Assembly: GCA_947475095.1 (NCBI GenBank)
Contig: CANJLG010000012.1
Span: 1 to 64,000, forward strand
DNA from: Flavobacteriales bacterium
GTDB lineage: Bacteria > Bacteroidota > Bacteroidia > Flavobacteriales_D > Crocinitomicaceae
Length of the DNA stretch: 64,000 nt
Direction: 5' to 3'
Below are positions 9,182 to 18,872 of the stretch, one piece after another. The translations under genes were made by a program, and so were the position numbers. The notes under the pieces are model-generated. The model had not been told where the DNA came from, searched no databases, and saw only the letters and a program-made list of their open reading frames with translations. How positions within the stretch are numbered: position 1 is the stretch's first letter; each line of letters opens with the position of its first letter.

Positions 9182-11298
9182 AAAGAGTGAATTTTAATAG
9201 CGTAAATTGGAAAGAAGCCATAGATAATTTTCAACCGATTGAAAAAATATCCACTGAAATTTGTGATGGAATAAGTGTGCCTAATTATTTTGAAAAAGAA
9301 AACGCTAAAGAAGCAGAATTTTCAGGTGTCATTCCTTTCAAAAGAGGACCCTACGCTTCGATGTATTTATCAAAACCATGGACAATAAGGCAATATGCAG
9401 GATTTTCTACTGCGGAAGATTCCAATTCATTTTATAAAAAAAATCTCAAAGAAGGCCAAAAAGGCTTGTCAGTAGCCTTTGATTTAGCCACCCATCGTGG
9501 CTATGATTCAGACCATCCACGTGTGCTAGGAGACGTTGGAAAAGCAGGAGTGGCAATAGATACGATTGAAGATATGAAGATTTTATTCAAGGATATTCCC
9601 TTAGATGAAATGTCTGTTTCCATGACGATGAATGGAGCCGTTTTACCCATATTAGCTTTTTACATAGGCGCGGCTCTTGAGCAAGGTGTTGAAATAAAAA
9701 AATTATCTGGAACAATACAGAATGATATTTTGAAAGAATTCATGGTGCGCAATACCTATATCTATCCGCCAAAATCCTCCATGAAAATTATTGCTGATAT
9801 TTTTGATTATTCGTCGCGCAACATGCCGAAATTTAATTCCATTTCAATTTCGGGATATCACATGCACGAAGCTGGAGCAACTGCGGCAATCGAACTTGCA
9901 TATACCTTAGCAGACGGGTTAGAATACATTAGAACAGGATTAAAAGCGGGCTTAAAAATAGATGAATTTGCGCCAAGACTCAGTTTTTTCTGGGCAATCG
10001 GGATGAATTTTCAAGTTGAAGTTGCAAAACTAAGAGCGGGTCGTAAACTTTGGGCAAAGCTCTTGGAACAATTTGAACCCAATAATCCAAAATCCTCAAT
10101 GCTTAGAGCACATTGTCAAACATCTGGATGGTCATTAACCGAACAAGACCCCTATAACAACGTCACCCGAACTTGTATCGAAGCATTAGCCGCTGTTTTA
10201 GGAGGAACACAATCGCTTCATACCAATGCACTAGATGAAGCCATTGCACTTCCCACCGATTTCTCAGCACGAATCGCACGAAATACGCAATTGTTTCTAC
10301 AGCATGAAATCGGCATACGGGAATTTATCGATCCCCTTGGTGGAAGCTATTATATCGAATACTTAAGTGAAGAACTGATTTCAAAAGCTGAATTATTAAT
10401 TAAAGAAGTCGAAGAACTTGGAGGAATGGCAGCAGCCATAGAAACAGGAATTCCAAAAATGAGAATTGAAGAGGCCGCTGCAAATAAACAAGCGAAAATA
10501 GATGCCGGATTAGATGTTATCGTTGGAGTGAATCGGTTTACTAATTATGAAAATACGGATCTCGAATTGAGGGAAGTAGATAATGCTAATGTACTGATGC
10601 AACAACTAAATAAATTAGCAGAAATTAAAGAAAATCGAGATAATAAAGAAGTGGCGAAATTACTCAAGCAGCTAGAAAAAGCAGCAAAAGATGGTAAAGA
10701 AAATTTACTCGAACTAGCCATAAAATGTTCATTAGCTAGGTGCACTTTAGGAGAAATATCAGATGCACTTGAAAATGTATTCGGACGATATAAAGCCAAA
10801 ATAAATACCATAAGTGGGGTTTATGAAAAATCAATTATGAAAAATGAACACTTTATTAAAGCAAAAGAGCTTTGTCTCCAATTTGCCGAATTGGAAGGTA
10901 GAAGACCACGGATATTAATCGCTAAAATGGGTCAAGATGGCCACGACCGAGGTGCTAAAATAATAGCAACCGCTTTTGCAGACATAGGATTTGATGTTGA
11001 TATGGGACCATTATTTCAAACGCCCGAGGAAGTAGCAAAGCAAGCAATTGAAAACGACGTGCATATCGTTGGCGTTTCTTCTCTAGCTGCAGGCCATAAA
11101 ACATTAGTCCCGGCTTTAATTTCTTGCTTGAAATTACAAGAAAGAAGCGATATTCTAGTGGTCGTTGGAGGGGTCATTCCTAAGCAAGATTATGCTTTTC
11201 TTAACGAACAAGGAGTTTTTGGAATCTATGGCCCAGGGACGGTTTTGGCAACAGCTGCACAAGAAATATTATTACTCTTAATATCAAGTCACAATTAA
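9178..11298 (+). CDS. mutB: Methylmalonyl-CoA mutase large (catalytic) subunit
   Basis: A 706-residue adenosylcobalamin enzyme interconverting methylmalonyl-CoA and succinyl-CoA, used in propionate, valine and isoleucine breakdown or, in reverse, in propionate formation. The catalytic barrel occupies about residues 40-540. The residues that read the substrate carboxylate are visible: Tyr73 in RQYAG and Arg191 in [11 protein letters not shown]; the active-site His is in SGYHMHEAG (His228). The cobalamin domain covers about 575-706 with the lower-ligand motif DGHDRG (Asp587, His589). All key residues are intact, so it should be a true methylmalonyl-CoA mutase. Contrast it with the isobutyryl-type enzyme at 54295. 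Confidence 0.96.
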   Translation: MKRVNFNSVNWKEAIDNFQPIEKISTEICDGISVPNYFEKENAKEAEFSGVIPFKRGPYASMYLSKPWTIRQYAGFSTAEDSNSFYKKNLKEGQKGLSVAFDLATHRGYDSDHPRVLGDVGKAGVAIDTIEDMKILFKDIPLDEMSVSMTMNGAVLPILAFYIGAALEQGVEIKKLSGTIQNDILKEFMVRNTYIYPPKSSMKIIADIFDYSSRNMPKFNSISISGYHMHEAGATAAIELAYTLADGLEYIRTGLKAGLKIDEFAPRLSFFWAIGMNFQVEVAKLRAGRKLWAKLLEQFEPNNPKSSMLRAHCQTSGWSLTEQDPYNNVTRTCIEALAAVLGGTQSLHTNALDEAIALPTDFSARIARNTQLFLQHEIGIREFIDPLGGSYYIEYLSEELISKAELLIKEVEELGGMAAAIETGIPKMRIEEAAANKQAKIDAGLDVIVGVNRFTNYENTDLELREVDNANVLMQQLNKLAEIKENRDNKEVAKLLKQLEKAAKDGKENLLELAIKCSLARCTLGEISDALENVFGRYKAKINTISGVYEKSIMKNEHFIKAKELCLQFAELEGRRPRILIAKMGQDGHDRGAKIIATAFADIGFDVDMGPLFQTPEEVAKQAIENDVHIVGVSSLAAGHKTLVPALISCLKLQERSDILVVVGGVIPKQDYAFLNEQGVFGIYGPGTVLATAAQEILLLLISSHN

Positions 11299-11346
11299 AT
11301 TGTAAATTCGGCATAGAAATTGAAATAATTGCCCAAATTTTTAACT

Positions 11347-12471
11347 ATGAAAAGATTATTTTTATCCACAATTTTTTCCCTTTGTAGCCTATTTTCTATT
11401 TACGCTCAAACGATTGAAATTACAGCAGCAAATAGACTTGTTGAGCCAGTATTTGAAAGATCCGTTAAACCTGAAAACATAGTTGAACTTAAGAGTTTCT
11501 TAAAAAATACCAAAGGAAAAGCTTCGTATTTGTGGGCCTTGAGCGGTACTAAAGGAAAAGATTGGGATTTTGAACCAGGATCAAGTGAATCAAGCTCTTC
11601 CATTAAAGTAACGTTCAATCGTCTCGGAAATTACACAGTTACATTAACTGTTATTTTTGATAAAAACAGCGATAATGAAACGGAACTTGAAACAGAAATT
11701 GAGGATTATATTACCGTGCGAAGCGTCTTTCCAGAATTAGCTTCTCTGTATGCACAAAAACCGAAACCAAATTATGAAAAGTTAGTATTAAGAGCTTCTG
11801 ATTATACTGCAAAGCCAAAATATGCTTCTGACCCTACACCCTATTTATTTTTAGCAAAAGGGCTTTATGGTTTGGTGAAAGAAGGAAATTCAGACCCAAA
11901 ATTTGAAGATGCAATTGAAGAGTCCATATCAAGTTTGCAATCCGCTGTAGAGCTCGACCTAAATGGCATATTAAATGATGTAGAACATCAAAACTTTATT
12001 AATGAACTCGAGTCTTATCTACTTAGAGAATACCTCGAAGTACAACTTGATGGCAAACCAATTGAATTGGGAGAAGCCATTGACTTATACAAACAAACTA
12101 CCTTAAATCCAATTGCTATAAATTTTCTTGATGCCTATTGTAAATATCAATCAAAGAATATAAAAGGAGCTAACCTAATTTGGGCTAATGATATCCCAAA
12201 ACTTTTAAAATACGAGCGCATTGAAGTTGATGGAAATTACACCAATTCGTTCATAAATGAACTCGGCAAGACCATCCAAATGACTGAGAGTGATATTACC
12301 GTTTTGAAATATGGAATTATGTACTCGGCAAGTATACTCAACGCGCGTGATCAAGATCCGAATAAGACGGCATGCCCAATACTGCGTAAAGTAGACCCGT
12401 GGTTTCAATTTGAGAAAGATTTTAGAGACCTATTTGAAGGAGAATTATTTTCAAGCTGCACAGAAAAATAA
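11347..12471 (+). CDS. Exported PKD-domain protein of unknown function
   Basis: From the ATG at 11347 this is 374 residues with a clear signal peptide (KRLFLSTIF to SIYAQT); an upstream TTG frame adds only six residues and is rejected. Residues about 20-110 form a PKD-like Ig fold (SYLWALSG, later NRLGNYTVTLTV). The C-terminal ~250 residues are mainly helical and resemble a tetratricopeptide-like scaffold (YLFLAKGLYGLVKEG, then SISSLQSAVELD), but I do not recognise the family. There is no T9SS sorting tail, so it is probably periplasmic. It lies 48 bases after mutB without an evident functional link. Confidence 0.65.
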   Translation: MKRLFLSTIFSLCSLFSIYAQTIEITAANRLVEPVFERSVKPENIVELKSFLKNTKGKASYLWALSGTKGKDWDFEPGSSESSSSIKVTFNRLGNYTVTLTVIFDKNSDNETELETEIEDYITVRSVFPELASLYAQKPKPNYEKLVLRASDYTAKPKYASDPTPYLFLAKGLYGLVKEGNSDPKFEDAIEESISSLQSAVELDLNGILNDVEHQNFINELESYLLREYLEVQLDGKPIELGEAIDLYKQTTLNPIAINFLDAYCKYQSKNIKGANLIWANDIPKLLKYERIEVDGNYTNSFINELGKTIQMTESDITVLKYGIMYSASILNARDQDPNKTACPILRKVDPWFQFEKDFRDLFEGELFSSCTEK

Positions 12472-12580
12472 TTGAGTTTACGCTTTTGTACCACAAATCA
12501 AAATCCTAATCAAATCAAAACGTGAACAAGGATCTCAATCTAAACGATTTTTGTATTTGGCTTTCTTTTTTCTTGGCATA

Positions 12581-12690
12581 AAAAAAGTCAAGACTCTGAA
12601 TTTCTGTTTTTCCGTCGTAGCGGAGGCAAATAATTAATCGATAGTGCTCACTTCGAATGAATTCTTAATTTTTAATAGTAACATATTTTT
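12581..12690 (+). repeat. Direct repeat 1 of copy A
   Basis: It begins AAAAAAGTCAAGACTCTGAA and ends in the AT-rich run after GAATGAATTCTTAATTTTTAA. It is repeated in the same orientation at 13195-13303 with scattered differences, and in reverse complement at both ends of copy B. Confidence 0.85.
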
Positions 12691-12995
12691 GCTGGTACGA
12701 ATACTCACTATTTTTTCACTATTCTCCGATAAAAAAATCGGACCTTATATTCTTTGTCCTTTTGTCTTGATACAAAAGAACGAAAAAATCAAGTCGCTGA
12801 TTATTCTTTAATTCACTCCACTCTCGAAATAAGACCGTTTCAGCGATCTCTGCGAGCTACTTCACGGTGCCCTTTTTTCAATTCGCTATGCTTTATCTGA
12901 ATAATAGGCGACAAGAAATAAAAATGAATTTATTTTTTAATAATGAAAGATTGCATAAGAGAATGATTGTATTGAACTAAGACTTGGGTACCGTG

Positions 12996-13054
12996 CATCT
13001 CGGCTCCGCTCGATGCCCTTTAAGTGAATCGAGCGTAGTCGAGAGGCACTTATA
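12996..13054. repeat. Nested palindromic insert inside copy A
   Basis: These 59 bases sit at the tip of a larger stem and have no counterpart in copy B, where 11 unrelated bases (57945-57955) occupy the same place. The insert is itself a near-palindrome: CTCGGCTCCGCTCGA at 12999-13013 pairs with TCGAGCGTAGTCGAG at 13029-13043 with two mismatches. GC content is clearly above the surroundings. Confidence 0.8.
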
Positions 13055-13194
13055 TAGAAATCACCGAAAGGGTCAAGTCTTAGAATTGGAGAGAATGAAC
13101 GCATGCCACTTTCGAGTTTTTTTGCTACTTTTTTTGCGGACCTTCGAGAGCCTCAGTCACCTCAAAAAAAAGTAGGGTAAGTAGCAGGGAAGCT

Positions 13195-13303
13195 AAAAAA
13201 GTCAAGACTCTGAATTTCTATTTTTCCGCCGTGTCGGACGCAAATAATCACAAGATAGTGCTTACTTTGAATGAATTCTTAATTTTTAACATTAAAATAT
13301 TTT
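13195..13303 (+). repeat. Direct repeat 2 of copy A
   Basis: Second member of the ~110-base direct repeat that bounds copy A. It differs from the first mainly around the GTCGTAGCGGAGG / GCCGTGTCGGACG segment. It ends about 100 bases upstream of the FtsB-like gene. Confidence 0.85.
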
Positions 13304-13403
13304 ACTCTTACGATTGCGAACATTCAGAAAAATAAACACCCAATACTTAATAACTTTATTTTTCCTTTATTCAAGGTAAAAATTCTTGTTATACCTTTAA
13401 AGT

Positions 13404-13688
13404 ATGAAGAGAATTTTGCGGTTTTTAAAGAATAAGTATATCATAACGATATTTATATTTTTAATCTACGGGTTATTTTTAGATGATACAGATGTATTTT
13501 CAGTAGTTCACAACCTTAATAAACAAAATCAAATAAATACGCAAAATCAAAATATGACAAGGCAACTAAAGGAGACAAAAAAAACCCTTGGGCTCTTGAC
13601 TAATATAAATTATTTAGAAACTTACGCTCGTTCAAAGAAATTTTTCAAGCAAGAAAACGAAGATATTTTTGTGATTAATTATAAATGA
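13404..13688 (+). CDS. FtsB/DivIC-type septum formation initiator
   Basis: A 94-residue bitopic protein: short basic cytoplasmic start (KRILRFLKNK), one transmembrane helix at about 12-28, then a periplasmic coiled coil (NKQNQINTQNQNMTRQLKETKKTL) and a small C-terminal cap with the family-like YLETYARSKKFFKQENEDIFVI. FtsB/DivIC links FtsL and FtsQ at the division site. The gene stands alone after repeat copy A, and its last 14 bases overlap the tail of the convergent SpoIID-like gene. A weak -7 (TACCTTTA) precedes the ATG. Confidence 0.88.
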   Translation: MKRILRFLKNKYIITIFIFLIYGLFLDDTDVFSVVHNLNKQNQINTQNQNMTRQLKETKKTLGLLTNINYLETYARSKKFFKQENEDIFVINYK

Positions 13689-14817
13689 TTTTCGAAATTA
13701 AATAGTCAGGGAAATAAAATTTGATTATTTGATTACAAGTATAATTAGTTCTTGCCATTTTCATCGCCCCTTCTTGACACAATCCAACTCCATGGCCAAA
13801 TCCACGACCACTAATCACCATGTATTCCCCGTCTTTTCTTACGCTGAAATACGTAGATTTTAATTTAAATTTTTCTCGTAGTTCCTTTAATGGGATACCA
13901 TAACTTGGGTCAATATAAAATGCTTGACGTTCGTCTTGTTTATAATTATTTAATAATTGTAAACTTAGGCTATCATCTATGGGGAAATTATATTTTTTAA
14001 CGATAAAAGTTACCCAATCAATATATGGTATTGATTTGGTCCAAGTAGCTTGCTTCGAATATACACAAAAGGTATCTTTAAATGAAGTCAAGCCTTCGAT
14101 ACTTTCTTTCCAGATATAGGAAGGATTACATGTTTGACCACCGCAATTTGCAGAAAAAAAGGTAGGGGCATATTTGTCATTTTTGTCGCTCAATATTTGA
14201 TGACCAGTATTACTAACTGCCGAGTCTATTATTGGATTATTTAATCTTTTGTTATGATATACTTGACAATGGACCTTATCACATAGTTGAAAGCCCTCAA
14301 GCTTATGCTTGCCTTCATTTTTTTTAGCATATGTCCTACTTATGATTGCCTGCACTTTATAGTATTCATAGTGTTGCGATGACCCAGCTTCAGACTCAAT
14401 TACACCTTCCAAATAAGCCTCCAGATCAATATTATTAATAACCCGAACACCTGATTTTCCAGCTGAAATTTCAAAGTCACCTTCATATTGTCGTGAATTA
14501 AACCCAGGACTGATGCCCGTTAACTGAATTGATTGCTCTTCAAACAATGCGTATAAAAATAAATTATTGATATTATCATAACTATTTCCCTGAAAATTAA
14601 CGGTCATTTTATTAGGGGAAACATAAATAACATCAATGATATCGGTTGAATTTGCAAAACCCAAATAAGTAGAATCTGTCATTACATGATAATTACCTAT
14701 TGCTTTGTTAATCTTAAGTTTTTTAATGTCAAACTCCGTTAATAAACCAATATGCATTTGTTGTGCAAATACGCATCTTGATATAGAAAAGAAAATTAAT
14801 GCTAATAAAAGTTTCAA
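13675..14817 (-). CDS. SpoIID/LytB-domain protein
   Basis: A 380-residue exported protein (signal peptide ending VFAQ) of the SpoIID family. In sporulating Firmicutes SpoIID is a lytic transglycosylase acting on denuded glycan; Bacteroidota homologues are probably cell-wall remodelling enzymes. Visible signatures are LEAYLEGVIESEAGSS with the candidate catalytic Glu, the QAIISRTYAKKN helix, the FFSANCGGQT stretch, and the C-terminal GRGFGHGVGLCQEGAMKMA loop. It is the last gene of the surE-membrane protein-lpxB-spoIID minus-strand run, 20 bases after lpxB. Confidence 0.88.
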   Translation of the reverse strand: MKLLLALIFFSISRCVFAQQMHIGLLTEFDIKKLKINKAIGNYHVMTDSTYLGFANSTDIIDVIYVSPNKMTVNFQGNSYDNINNLFLYALFEEQSIQLTGISPGFNSRQYEGDFEISAGKSGVRVINNIDLEAYLEGVIESEAGSSQHYEYYKVQAIISRTYAKKNEGKHKLEGFQLCDKVHCQVYHNKRLNNPIIDSAVSNTGHQILSDKNDKYAPTFFSANCGGQTCNPSYIWKESIEGLTSFKDTFCVYSKQATWTKSIPYIDWVTFIVKKYNFPIDDSLSLQLLNNYKQDERQAFYIDPSYGIPLKELREKFKLKSTYFSVRKDGEYMVISGRGFGHGVGLCQEGAMKMARTNYTCNQIIKFYFPDYLISKIIYN

Positions 14818-14837
14818 TTAGTTAACAATTGGTTAGA

Positions 14838-15962
14838 TTAATTAATACCATTAGTATCAAAAAAAGTTTCAAGAATATCCTCTGCTACTCTTTTACTAGC
14901 ACCATTCTGACCTAGTAAAGTGGCTAAATTTTGATAATCAAGCAAAATTTCTAAGCGCTTGGGTTGATCTACCTCAATTAGACGCAATTGTTGAACCATA
15001 TTATCAACCGTACAATTTCCTTGAATTAATTCGCTCACGACTTCTTTATTCATGATGAGATTTGCCAATGATATGTATTTTATTTTCACCAATAGTTTGG
15101 CAATAGCAAACGATAGTGGCGAACTTTTATAGCAAACTACTTGAGGAACGTTAAATAAAGCAGTTTCTAATGTTGCTGTTCCAGATGTTACCAAAGCAAT
15201 AGATGACTGATTTAAAATTTCATACGTCTTTCCGAAAATTAATTGTACCGTATCATCTGCATAAAGCCGATAATATGCTTCGTTAACATTAATAGAGCAC
15301 GCAACAACCACCTGATAGTGAGGAAAGGACTTTGATGCCTCGATCATTAGCGGTAGTTTTCTTTTCACTTCTTGCAACCTACTACCTGGCAGTAAAGCTA
15401 GAATAGGCTTAGATGAAACGATTATTTTTGGAGATTCACACAGCCTAAACTCAGTAATTTCGTCCAATAATGGATGGCCCAAATAACTTACATCAACATT
15501 AAATTTTGCATAGAATTGTTGCTCGAAAGGGAGAATGCAGTACATCTTTGAAACATCGCGACGTATCGCTTTTACCCGAGATTCTTTCCATGCCCATATT
15601 TGTGGTGAAATATAATAAATCACGGGTATATTTTGTTTTTTAGCCCACTTTGCAATTCGTAAATTAAATCCAGGAAAATCAATTAAAATTATAGCCGCTG
15701 GCTGAGAAGCAATAATTTGATTTTTACAATCTTTAATATTTCGGATGATGGTTTTAAGATTTAACAAAACCTCTAAAAATCCCATAAAAGAAAGGGTTCT
15801 AACATGCTTTAAAATAGCCATCCCTTCCTTTTCCATTCGGTCGCCACCCCAACCAATAAATTCTACATTTCGAGATAAAGCATTAATTTCTTTGATCAAA
15901 TTTGCCCCATGTAAATCACCTGATACCTCACCAGCAATAATAAAGATTTTAGTATTTTGCAT
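14838..15962 (-). CDS. lpxB: Lipid-A-disaccharide synthase
   Basis: A 374-residue GT19 glycosyltransferase that joins UDP-diacylglucosamine and lipid X to make the lipid A disaccharide on the inner face of the inner membrane. The N-terminal signature IIAGEVSGDLHGANLI, the segment YYISPQIWAWKESRVKAIRR and the donor-site GSRLQEVKRKLP are all present, and length is normal. The organism therefore should make lipopolysaccharide. Its ATG overlaps the stop of the preceding membrane protein by one base. Confidence 0.95.
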   Translation of the reverse strand: MQNTKIFIIAGEVSGDLHGANLIKEINALSRNVEFIGWGGDRMEKEGMAILKHVRTLSFMGFLEVLLNLKTIIRNIKDCKNQIIASQPAAIILIDFPGFNLRIAKWAKKQNIPVIYYISPQIWAWKESRVKAIRRDVSKMYCILPFEQQFYAKFNVDVSYLGHPLLDEITEFRLCESPKIIVSSKPILALLPGSRLQEVKRKLPLMIEASKSFPHYQVVVACSINVNEAYYRLYADDTVQLIFGKTYEILNQSSIALVTSGTATLETALFNVPQVVCYKSSPLSFAIAKLLVKIKYISLANLIMNKEVVSELIQGNCTVDNMVQQLRLIEVDQPKRLEILLDYQNLATLLGQNGASKRVAEDILETFFDTNGIN

Positions 15963-16264
15963 TAAAACAAATTAACATAAATCATATATGGAATAAAACA
16001 TAGCATGGCGAATATTATACCTCTTGCCACATCATAATACTCGCGGTTTAAGAACAAATAAAACCAAAGTAAATTTGATATCAAAGCCAAAGAAGTATAC
16101 TTGCTTGTATATTCAGGAATATTAATGAATTGATCCCATAAATACATAAATGAAAAACGATAAACCAAGGCTACAATAAATAGCACAACAGGCAAAAAAA
16201 CAAGTGGGGAGATTAGTCCGATGCCACAACCAATAAAATGAGATTTTGTAATTTTAATTTTCAT
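15962..16264 (-). CDS. Small polytopic membrane protein between surE and lpxB
   Basis: A 100-residue, very hydrophobic protein with about three transmembrane helices (about residues 15-35, 55-70 and 80-98). It overlaps surE by 4 bases (ATGA) and lpxB by one base, so it is a real translated link in the surE-lpxB operon. I know of the same kind of small protein in this position in other Bacteroidota but of no function. Linkage suggests an envelope role. Confidence 0.7.
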   Translation of the reverse strand: MKIKITKSHFIGCGIGLISPLVFLPVVLFIVALVYRFSFMYLWDQFINIPEYTSKYTSLALISNLLWFYLFLNREYYDVARGIIFAMLCFIPYMIYVNLF

Positions 16265-17025
16265 ATAACCCAGTCTTGTAAAGTTTGTATTGCTTGATAA
16301 TTAGTTAAATCAAAATGCGTAGGAACAATGCTCACATACCCATTTTTTAAAGCTTCTAAGTCTGTATTTTCTTTCGGATTAACTTCAGCGAATTCTCCCG
16401 TTAACCAAAAATAAGGGTTTCCAAATTGATCCAAACGCTTGTCAAAACGATCTGCCCAAAACGCATGTGCCTGACTACAAATTCGGATACCTTTAATCTT
16501 ATCGATGCTGAGATTTGGGAAATTTACATTTAAACAAGTATTGGATGCCAAACCACTATCCAACGTTTTGATGATCATTTTTTCAATAAAGGGCTGACAA
16601 GCCGAAAAATCAGCATCGCTGGCATAATCTGCCAATGAAAATCCAATAGAGTGAATTCCTTCCATTGCCCCTTCAATAGCTGCCGACATGGTGCCTGAAT
16701 ACAATACATTAGTTGATGTGTTTTCACCATGATTTATACCGGAAAGCAATAAATCAGGTTTGCATTTAAGAACCTCATATATCGCTAATTTTACGCAATC
16801 AACAGGCGTTCCTGAACAGGCATAGGATTCTACACCATCGAATAAATCAACTCGGTTTAATCGTAATGGATGATTGATTGTTATGGCATGTCCCATACCC
16901 GATTGAGCTTTATCAGGGGCAACTACCACTACTCTACCGAATTGTTTTGCCGTTTGTATTAATGAACGAATCCCTTTAGCGTTAACACTATCATCATTCG
17001 TAATTAAAATTAATTTTTCTGACAT
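16261..17025 (-). CDS. surE: 5'/3'-nucleotidase SurE
   Basis: A 254-residue metal-dependent phosphatase acting on nucleoside monophosphates, associated with stationary-phase survival. The metal-binding N-terminus ITNDDS (usually NDDG) is at residues 7-12, and the characteristic LLSGINHGENTSTNVLYSGT and SAAIEGAMEG stretches follow. The Gly-to-Ser change after the Asp pair is minor. It heads the operon; TAAATTTG at 17050-17043 on the minus strand is a good -7 element only about 18 bases from the ATG. Confidence 0.95.
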   Translation of the reverse strand: MSEKLILITNDDSVNAKGIRSLIQTAKQFGRVVVVAPDKAQSGMGHAITINHPLRLNRVDLFDGVESYACSGTPVDCVKLAIYEVLKCKPDLLLSGINHGENTSTNVLYSGTMSAAIEGAMEGIHSIGFSLADYASDADFSACQPFIEKMIIKTLDSGLASNTCLNVNFPNLSIDKIKGIRICSQAHAFWADRFDKRLDQFGNPYFWLTGEFAEVNPKENTDLEALKNGYVSIVPTHFDLTNYQAIQTLQDWVI

Positions 17026-17042
17026 AAAAAAATGCTACTCCA

Positions 17043-17050
17043 CAAATTTA
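17043..17050 (-). promoter_or_regulatory. Candidate -7 element for surE
   Basis: Read on the minus strand this is TAAATTTG, an exact TAnnTTTG match with the ATG 18 bases further on. It lies back to back with the -7 element of the divergent peptidase gene, only 22 bases away. Confidence 0.45.
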
Positions 17051-17072
17051 CTCAATATTAAAAGACTTTGTT

Positions 17073-17080
17073 TATATTTG
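17073..17080 (+). promoter_or_regulatory. Candidate -7 element for the NlpC/P60 gene
   Basis: TATATTTG matches TAnnTTTG exactly, 18 bases before the ATG at 17099. It faces the surE element, so the 73-base gap holds two short divergent promoters. Confidence 0.45.
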
Positions 17081-17098
17081 GTTACCACAAATTAATAA

Positions 17099-17860
17099 AT
17101 GAAATTTCAAGCCCTCGATCAAAAACATGCTTTTTGTTTGGTTAGCGTTAGTCCCTTAAGAAAGGACCCAAAAGATAGTGCTGAAATGATAAGTCAGCTG
17201 CTTTTTGGCGAAATAGTTAAAATACATTCAGTTTCAGGACCTTGGGTTGAAGTAACAACCTTATTAGATGATTACAAGGGATTTGTTGATAGCAAACATT
17301 TACTTCCTCTGTCTGATGAAGACACACTAAATTGGCAAGGAATTTATACGATTCAGCATAATATCAATAAACAAATCTCCACACCTTGGGGGAAGCAAAT
17401 TATCAGTTGCGGAAGTTTTATTGGTCCAACTCCATCATTTAAAATTGGCGATTACTCATTTGATTGTGAAGCTGAAGCGCAAGAATTAAATCGTGATATT
17501 GTTTTAGCAAATTTAATCAACACCCCTTATTTATGGGGAGGAAAGTCATCTTTCGGCATAGATTGTTCAGGATTATCACAATTATTTTTTAGGCTAAGCG
17601 GAATAAATCTACCAAGGGATGCCTACCAACAAGCCGAAATTGGCAAGGCAATAGCGTTTCGAAATCATCAAAAAAATGATCTTGCCTTTTTTAAAAATAA
17701 AGACGGAAAAATTATTCACGTAGGCATCATTCAAGAAAATAAAAACATCATTCATGCATCAGGAAGAGTGAGAATAGATCGATTGGATGAAACAGGTATT
17801 TTTAATAAGGAAATGAACCAATACACGCATTTTTTGTCTTCTATTAAGGAAATTAACTGA
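17099..17860 (+). CDS. NlpC/P60 (C40) peptidoglycan endopeptidase with SH3 domain
   Basis: A 253-residue protein with one or two bacterial SH3-like domains (about residues 10-70 and 80-110) that hold cell wall, followed by a C40 cysteine peptidase domain. The catalytic Cys is in FGIDCSGL (Cys156) and the catalytic His in IIHVGII (His207), with a further His at 219. Such enzymes cut gamma-D-Glu-diaminopimelate bonds in stem peptides. There is no obvious signal peptide, which resembles YkfC-like muropeptide-recycling enzymes, so a cytoplasmic recycling role is possible. Confidence 0.9.
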   Translation: MKFQALDQKHAFCLVSVSPLRKDPKDSAEMISQLLFGEIVKIHSVSGPWVEVTTLLDDYKGFVDSKHLLPLSDEDTLNWQGIYTIQHNINKQISTPWGKQIISCGSFIGPTPSFKIGDYSFDCEAEAQELNRDIVLANLINTPYLWGGKSSFGIDCSGLSQLFFRLSGINLPRDAYQQAEIGKAIAFRNHQKNDLAFFKNKDGKIIHVGIIQENKNIIHASGRVRIDRLDETGIFNKEMNQYTHFLSSIKEIN

Positions 17861-17878
17861 AACCTAATTCACAACTTA

Positions 17879-17907
17879 TTTGATGTCAATTTTTATTAAG
17901 ATATTTG
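17879..17907 (+). promoter_or_regulatory. Candidate promoter of the epimerase-glyA operon
   Basis: TTTG at 17879-17882 is followed after 17 bases by GATATTTG at 17900-17907, one mismatch from TAnnTTTG. It ends 20 bases before the ATG. Confidence 0.45.
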
Positions 17908-17927
17908 CAAATAATAAATAATTTCCA

Positions 17928-18872
17928 ATGAAAATTTTGGTGACAGGTGGGGCAGGATTTATCGGGAGTAACCTAGTGAAAAGATTACTTGAAAAAGGAC
18001 ATGAAATAAATGTGCTTGATAACCTTTTACGCGGCAATAAGCTTGATAAAGAATCCTTTAAAAATATTACCTTCTTCAAAGGAGATGTGAGGGATGCTGA
18101 TTTAGTTTTAACTGCATCGAAAGGTTGTGATGCAATTTACCACTTCGCCGCTGTTTTGGGCGTTGATATTGTTGCAGATCAACCTATAGAAACAATGGAT
18201 GTAGAAGTAATTGGGACAAGAAATGTTGCAGAAGCTGCATCTATCAATAACATTAAATATTTGCTTTATGCCTCAACAAGTGGCATTTACAGTCATAGTG
18301 CCATTTTAAAAAGCGCACTTTCGGAAGATGTATTAGTTGACCCAAGAACTTCCTACGCAATGGCAAAGCGCTACAATGAAATTTACCTTGCTGCACATCA
18401 TAATGAGCGAGGATTAAATGTGATTTCACTTCGTTTTTTTAATGTATACGGGCACAACCAAGATAATAGAATGGTAGTTCCTCGTTTTTTTGAACAAGCA
18501 ATTAATAATGAACCGATTACAGTATATGGAAATGGAGCGCAAACAAGGGATTTTACCTACATTGATGACACCATAGATGCATGCGTAAGCTTATTAGGAA
18601 TTAATGGCTCGCATATTATAAATATAGCCAATGAAGAAGAATGGTCAATCAAAGATTTAGCAGAAAATATTAAAAAAATAACCGATTCAACATCTCCTAT
18701 AAATTACATTGACGCCCCCAAAAAGAGATACGACTACGAGGTAGAAAGAAGAGTTGGAAGTTCATCTCAATTAATGAAAATAGTAGGTTACAAACCAGAT
18801 GTAAATTTACTGGAAGGCTTACATAAAATATATTACATAAATCATTCATCGCACGTATTAAATAAACTATGA
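17928..18872 (+). CDS. NAD-dependent nucleotide-sugar epimerase/dehydratase
   Basis: A 314-residue extended short-chain dehydrogenase. The Rossmann signature [13 protein letters not shown] is at residues 4-16 and the active-site Y-x3-K is in [15 protein letters not shown] and TRDFTYIDD are typical of UDP-sugar 4-epimerases and dehydratases. Exact substrate cannot be read; a UDP-glucose/GlcNAc-type epimerase is plausible. Its stop overlaps the glyA start by 4 bases, which is odd because glyA is a one-carbon enzyme. Confidence 0.88.
   Translation: MKILVTGGAGFIGSNLVKRLLEKGHEINVLDNLLRGNKLDKESFKNITFFKGDVRDADLVLTASKGCDAIYHFAAVLGVDIVADQPIETMDVEVIGTRNVAEAASINNIKYLLYASTSGIYSHSAILKSALSEDVLVDPRTSYAMAKRYNEIYLAAHHNERGLNVISLRFFNVYGHNQDNRMVVPRFFEQAINNEPITVYGNGAQTRDFTYIDDTIDACVSLLGINGSHIINIANEEEWSIKDLAENIKKITDSTSPINYIDAPKKRYDYEVERRVGSSSQLMKIVGYKPDVNLLEGLHKIYYINHSSHVLNKL

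Larger units (their letters stand above)
12559..13303. repeat. Dispersed hairpin-rich repeat, copy A
   Basis: This 745-base stretch fills the gap between the PKD gene and the FtsB-like gene and carries no credible gene. It is built as direct repeat - unique middle - direct repeat: 12581-12690 and 13195-13303 share about 110 bases at high identity. The middle holds several perfect hairpins, for example CTTTTGT/ACAAAAG at 12759-12778, and the outer pair CTAAGACTTG/CAAGTCTTAG around 12978-13083. The same element recurs in reverse complement at 57717-58340. I see no transposase, so it is either a non-autonomous element or a large structured intergenic repeat. Confidence 0.85.

Noticed and set aside
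12984-13175. A 63-codon plus-strand frame inside repeat copy A
   Set aside because: It runs through the palindromic insert and a hairpin; the corresponding part of copy B has a different core and frame. It is a chance reading frame of the repeat.
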